Shown piece after piece: positions 61,287-64,000 of a stretch of 64,000 nt of DNA. The DNA comes from Scytonema millei VB511283 (GTDB taxonomy: Bacteria; Cyanobacteriota; Cyanobacteriia; Cyanobacteriales; Chroococcidiopsidaceae). Location of the stretch: assembly GCF_000817735.3 (NCBI RefSeq), contig NZ_JTJC03000011.1:31809-95808 (forward strand). Direction: 5' to 3'. The notes under the pieces were generated by a model. It was given only the letters and a program-made list of their open reading frames with translations. It was not told the DNA's origin and did no database searches. Position 1 is the stretch's first letter. Each line of letters starts with the position of its first letter. Made by a program: the position numbers and the translations under genes.

Positions 61287-61346
61287 GTAAGGGCGCATAG
61301 ATGTTTGCCCAGATGCGGTTCGATCGATGCATCGCACGCCCCTATA
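61287..61346. repeat. Hairpin element, copy 7 (variant)
   Basis: GTAAGGGCGCATAGATG ... GCATCGCACGCCCCTAT. Arms keep the GTAxGGGCG...CGCCCCTA pattern but lack the GGGTTT part. Confidence 0.65.
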
Positions 61347-61458
61347 TGCAAGATTATTATTTGGTGACTTGATGCCTTGGATAGAAATCTTTTTTACAGA
61401 ATTGGTGTCACACTAAATAACAAGATTTTATATTTGTTGATATTGTAAGGATAAGTTT

Positions 61459-62856
61459 GTGAGTTATACGATTCAACAAGCCTTAATTCCAGTTGAAGAC
61501 GGTTATACAACAGTAGACGTGCAGATAGAAAACGATCGCATTGCTGCTATTGCTCCCCAATTACCTATAATCGGCACGGCGATCGATGGTAAAAATAAGT
61601 TACTCCTACCAGGTTTTTTTAACGCTCACACGCATTCTTCTGAAATGTGGCAACGGGGGATGATTCCTCCCGTACCTTTAGAGTTGTGGCTTGCAGAACT
61701 GTACGATTTTGCCCCCCTCGATCCCGAACAGGTTTATCTCAGTGCTTTGGGTACGGCAGTGGAAACCCTACTTTCAGGCGGAACGAGTGTTGTCGATCAC
61801 TTGGTTTTGATTCCAGGAAAGGAAATTGAAACTGTAGCAGCGGCGGTGAGGGCGTATCGCGAAATTGGGATTCGGGCTTTCGTTGCGCCCCTAATTCAAG
61901 ATGAAGCTTTGACTGCGGGAATACCAACTGGTGGGAAGGAAGTAGAAAAAGAAGCTTTCTTTCGTTCTACAAATGAGATATTGGCAATGATGGAGGACGT
62001 TGTGACTCAATTCCACCGCCCAGAGGCAGGAATTAATCTACTCGTCGCCCCTACAGGAATTCAACTATGTTCTGATGCTTTATTTACAGGGTGTATTGAA
62101 TTGAGCGATCGATACAATCTCTGTCGTCACTCTCACCTACTCGAAACCAAAGCCCAGCAAAAATTAGCACGAGAAAAGTATGGATGTAGTGCCGTAGAAC
62201 ACTTAAAACAAATTGGCTATTTGAGCGATCGCACTTCTTTAGCCCATTGTGTATGGTTGAATGACGACGACATTGCTATCCTTGCCGAAACGAAATCAAC
62301 TGTAGTTCACAATCCCTTAAGTAATCTACGTTTAGGTAGCGGTATCGCTCCTATTCTAAAATACCGTCAAGCAGGAATAAATGTGAGTTTTGGTTGCGAT
62401 GGTTCTGCAAGTAATGATTCGCAAGATTTGCTAGAAGCAATCAAAATTGGTTCAATTCTACACACCGTTACCGATCCAGATTATCACCACTGGATTACAC
62501 CCCGTCAAGCAGTAGAAATGGCATCTTTCGGCGGCGCGAAAGGACTCAATGTTTCCGATATACTAGGAACTTTAACAGTAGGTAAAAAAGCCGATCTAGT
62601 TCTTTACAACTTGACAAATTTATCTATTCTACCCCGTACCGATCCGATTGGTTTACTAATATTAGGTCGCCCAACTCAGGTTGTCGATAGTGCTTGGGTA
62701 AATGGCAAGCAAATTGTGAGTAGTGGGAAGTTAATAACTATTGATGTTGACGAACTACGACAAAAACTTTTTCATCGCAGCCAATGGAATAGCCAGCGCC
62801 AATCTCAAACTGTAACAGAAATTGAAGTTCGCTATCGCACAGTGATGGGAATATAG
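61459..62856 (+). CDS. TrzA/AtzA-type amidohydrolase (deaminase/chlorohydrolase family)
   Basis: A 465-residue metal-dependent hydrolase. Metal ligands are visible as PGFFNAHTHSS (HxH, about residues 57-59), HSHLLETKAQ and SLAHCVWLNDDD, and the catalytic Asp lies in FGCDGSASNDSQDLLE. The fold is that of s-triazine, guanine and 5'-thioadenosine/SAH deaminases, which remove an amine or other group from a heterocycle. Start GTG 61459, with AAGGATAAG just upstream. It is divergent from the RutB-like hydrolase/cupin/CocE set. The cluster could open and hydrolyse a nitrogen heterocycle (inference). Exact substrate unknown. Confidence 0.88.
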   Translation: MSYTIQQALIPVEDGYTTVDVQIENDRIAAIAPQLPIIGTAIDGKNKLLLPGFFNAHTHSSEMWQRGMIPPVPLELWLAELYDFAPLDPEQVYLSALGTAVETLLSGGTSVVDHLVLIPGKEIETVAAAVRAYREIGIRAFVAPLIQDEALTAGIPTGGKEVEKEAFFRSTNEILAMMEDVVTQFHRPEAGINLLVAPTGIQLCSDALFTGCIELSDRYNLCRHSHLLETKAQQKLAREKYGCSAVEHLKQIGYLSDRTSLAHCVWLNDDDIAILAETKSTVVHNPLSNLRLGSGIAPILKYRQAGINVSFGCDGSASNDSQDLLEAIKIGSILHTVTDPDYHHWITPRQAVEMASFGGAKGLNVSDILGTLTVGKKADLVLYNLTNLSILPRTDPIGLLILGRPTQVVDSAWVNGKQIVSSGKLITIDVDELRQKLFHRSQWNSQRQSQTVTEIEVRYRTVMGI

Positions 62857-63096
62857 GTCAAAAACGAGAAAGAAACAATCTCAAATAAATCATATTCTTC
62901 GATCGAGCTGCGCGATCGCTCTCATTCTCTTCAGCTCGAGCCAATTTACCTAAGTTTTCTGCCATTTCTCTATGTTGCTGTGAGCGCAGCGCGTGTTTCT
63001 CTGCTTCGGCAATGTGTGCTGACGATAACTTTTCCCTATTCTAGTATTTACGTCTATTCTGCCTTCTGTCTGCTCAATTGATATCTGACAAAAAAA
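62857..63096. other. Short intergenic region
   Basis: 240 bases, AT-rich near the rhomboid start, with three HIP1-like sites. A 68-codon minus frame (62950-63156) overlaps the rhomboid start and was not accepted. Confidence 0.4.
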
Positions 63097-63822
63097 ATGA
63101 GTTTTTCCCCAAATAGTATGATTCCGATTAGCGATCGCATTCCTAGCGGTAAGCAACCAGTTGTTGTCTATTTAATAATGGGTATAAATATTCTTTTATT
63201 TATCTGGGAATGGCAACTCGATGTTAAAGGAGAACTAAGTCATATCATCAATAGTTGGGGAGTGACTCCAACCACAATAGTTCATGTCACGACAGCAGCT
63301 TTTACTACCTTGAATCCTGCTGCTTGGATAGCTTGGTTATTACTTCAGTTTTCTCTAGTTCAAGGACTATTTTTGCATAGTAGTTTTAGCCATTTAATTG
63401 GCAATTTACTATTTTTATTAGTTTTTGGCAAAACTTTAGAAAACTTATTAGGACATCTCAAGTTTTTATATTTTTATTTACTATGTGGCGTTTTGACATT
63501 TGGATTGCAGATTTTAGTTGAGCCTACACTCAACTTACCTTTAATTGGCTCGAATGGTGCGATCGTGGGAGTTTTAGGAGCTTATCTCTACAAGTTTCCT
63601 AGAACTAAAATCGACACAATCTTACCGTTATTAGCTGTATTTATTCCGATAGAGATACCAATAGCCTTTTATTTGTATTGGTGGTTTATTCAACAGTTAT
63701 TCTATAGTATTGGCAACTTAAGCATTCATAGCCGTGTAAATCTTTTCAGTCTTGGCTATTGGATGCATGGGATTGGATTAGTTATTGGTATAGTCTTGAT
63801 GCGATCTCTAAAACATAAGTAG
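63097..63822 (+). CDS. Rhomboid-family protein lacking the catalytic serine
   Basis: A 241-residue rhomboid with about six helices. The family blocks LFLHSSFSHLIGNLLFLLVFG (partial) near residues 91-110 and WMHGIGLVIG (His224) match active rhomboids. The nucleophile motif, normally GxSG, reads LIGSNGAIVGVLGAYL: the position of the serine is Asn153 (codon AAT at 63553). If this alignment is right the protein cannot cleave as a normal rhomboid and would be a pseudoprotease that binds membrane proteins instead. ATG 63097 is preceded by AAAAAA; no ribosome site. The 5S rRNA gene converges on it. Confidence 0.85.
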   Translation: MSFSPNSMIPISDRIPSGKQPVVVYLIMGINILLFIWEWQLDVKGELSHIINSWGVTPTTIVHVTTAAFTTLNPAAWIAWLLLQFSLVQGLFLHSSFSHLIGNLLFLLVFGKTLENLLGHLKFLYFYLLCGVLTFGLQILVEPTLNLPLIGSNGAIVGVLGAYLYKFPRTKIDTILPLLAVFIPIEIPIAFYLYWWFIQQLFYSIGNLSIHSRVNLFSLGYWMHGIGLVIGIVLMRSLKHK

Positions 63823-63869
63823 TGATAAACAATAACATATTTTTTCTAATAAAATAACCGAGAAATAGC

Positions 63870-63899
63870 AAAAGCCCCGCGATTGAGAGCGAGGCTTTT
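63870..63899 (-). terminator. Terminator of the rRNA operon
   Basis: AAAAGCC-CCGCGATTGAGAGCG-AGGCTTTT. On the minus strand it reads AAAAGCCTCGC...GCGGGGCTTTT and ends in T, just past the 5S 3' end. It can also act for the plus-strand rhomboid gene. Confidence 0.85.
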
Positions 63900-63910
63900 G
63901 AGGAAAAATC

Positions 63911-64000
63911 GACCTGGCGCGGAGCTATTGTGCCGTGGGGCAACCCCCAGAGTATCGTCGCCGCAGTCGCGTTTCACACCTGAGTTCGGGATGGATTCAG
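63911..64000 (-). rRNA. rrf: 5S ribosomal RNA (5' part outside window)
   Basis: On the minus strand, from 64000 down, the sequence includes CATCCCGAACTCAGGTGTGA (the conserved 5S loop A/B region) and then GCGACTGCGGCGACGATACT. It ends AGCTCCGCGCCAGGTC at about 63911, matching cyanobacterial 5S rRNA. About 90 of ~118 bases are inside the window; the 5' end and presumably the 23S gene lie beyond 64000. Confidence 0.93.

Larger units (their letters stand above)
61110..61458. other. Divergent promoter region filled with hairpin elements
   Basis: 349 bases between the RutB-like and amidohydrolase genes. Three tandem hairpin elements occupy 61135-61346; the remaining AT-rich ~110 bases (61347-61458) should hold the amidohydrolase promoter. 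Confidence 0.6.

Noticed and set aside
61318..61336. T-loop-like GGTTCGATC suggesting a tRNA
   Set aside because: No acceptor, D or anticodon stems around it; part of a hairpin element variant.
62950..63156. 68-codon minus frame
   Set aside because: Overlaps the rhomboid start; no similarity.

Overview
This window is cyanobacterial chromosome. HIP1 palindromes (GCGATCGC) occur every few hundred bases, and the window carries psbX, a Ycf66 protein, two cyAbrB regulators, a NatD/NatA-type amino-acid transporter pair and cyanobacterial versions of pgi and sdhB. Dense tracts of 7-bp tandem repeats (STRR type) between most genes suggest a repeat-rich lineage such as Chroococcidiopsis, Gloeocapsa, Scytonema or Nostoc relatives; that placement is inference. 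No intact insertion sequence, prophage, CRISPR array or tRNA was seen. The window starts inside a beta-carbonic anhydrase gene and ends inside a 5S rRNA gene on the minus strand.

Layout. 0-9.3 kb: carbonic anhydrase end, SET-domain protein with a half-size MFS protein, GH116 glycosidase, a Tat-exported molybdoenzyme with its cytochrome b, a large RluA-type pseudouridine synthase, GNAT and TspO-like genes. 9.3-13.1 kb: a CblD/MMADHC-like protein, an alpha/beta hydrolase, a cupin and pgi. 13.4-19.3 kb: livM-livG, then an adenine salvage set (NCS2 permease, adenine deaminase type enzyme, hpt) and an orphan addiction-module protein. 19.4-28.5 kb: CNB-domain histidine kinase, a heptad-repeat protein, a TetR/zinc-ribbon fusion divergent from a Rieske oxygenase, a GT39-like glycosyltransferase and a ClC channel with CBS domains. 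28.9-38.2 kb: cyAbrB, Rrf2, cobalamin genes (cbiB, cobH, cobL), ureF-ureE, holA, a CPBP protease and the second cyAbrB. 38.2-46.9 kb: a 1-kb gap, sdhB, two TolB-like lipoproteins, ycf66-psbX, pdxH, a DUF3153 lipoprotein, a TPR protein, a secreted protein and argB. 47.8-52.8 kb: hsp20, NTF2-like, PD-(D/E)XK nuclease, DoxX, thioredoxin-TPR, DUF952 and a queuosine-salvage protein. 53-57.7 kb: a decayed stretch with abgT and pdxJ remnants and small unknown genes, then GNAT and a MocR-type regulator. 58.1-63.9 kb: a possible catabolic cluster (CocE-like hydrolase, cupin, RutB-like cysteine hydrolase, divergent TrzA/AtzA-type amidohydrolase), a rhomboid lacking its catalytic serine, and 5S rRNA.

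The strongest unexplained signal is how far short repeats have entered genes. Heptamers run in frame inside livM. They replace the apparent N-terminus of cbiB and of a TolB-like lipoprotein, and they form the C-terminal tails of the TspO-like, CobH, SdhB and DUF3153 proteins. A 36-bp palindromic unit is tandemly repeated in frame inside the pseudouridine synthase. A separate roughly 65-bp hairpin element with GGGCGGGTTT-type arms occurs about seven times. A dispersed repeat containing CGTCTTTGCGTCTTTGCG marks the breakpoint of the pdxJ remnant. Other items worth a second look are the RRAAEDS heptad protein, the TetR/IS1-type zinc-ribbon fusion, the rhomboid pseudoprotease, the SdhB with two apparent 4Fe-4S sites, and the divergent amidohydrolase/RutB-like cluster.
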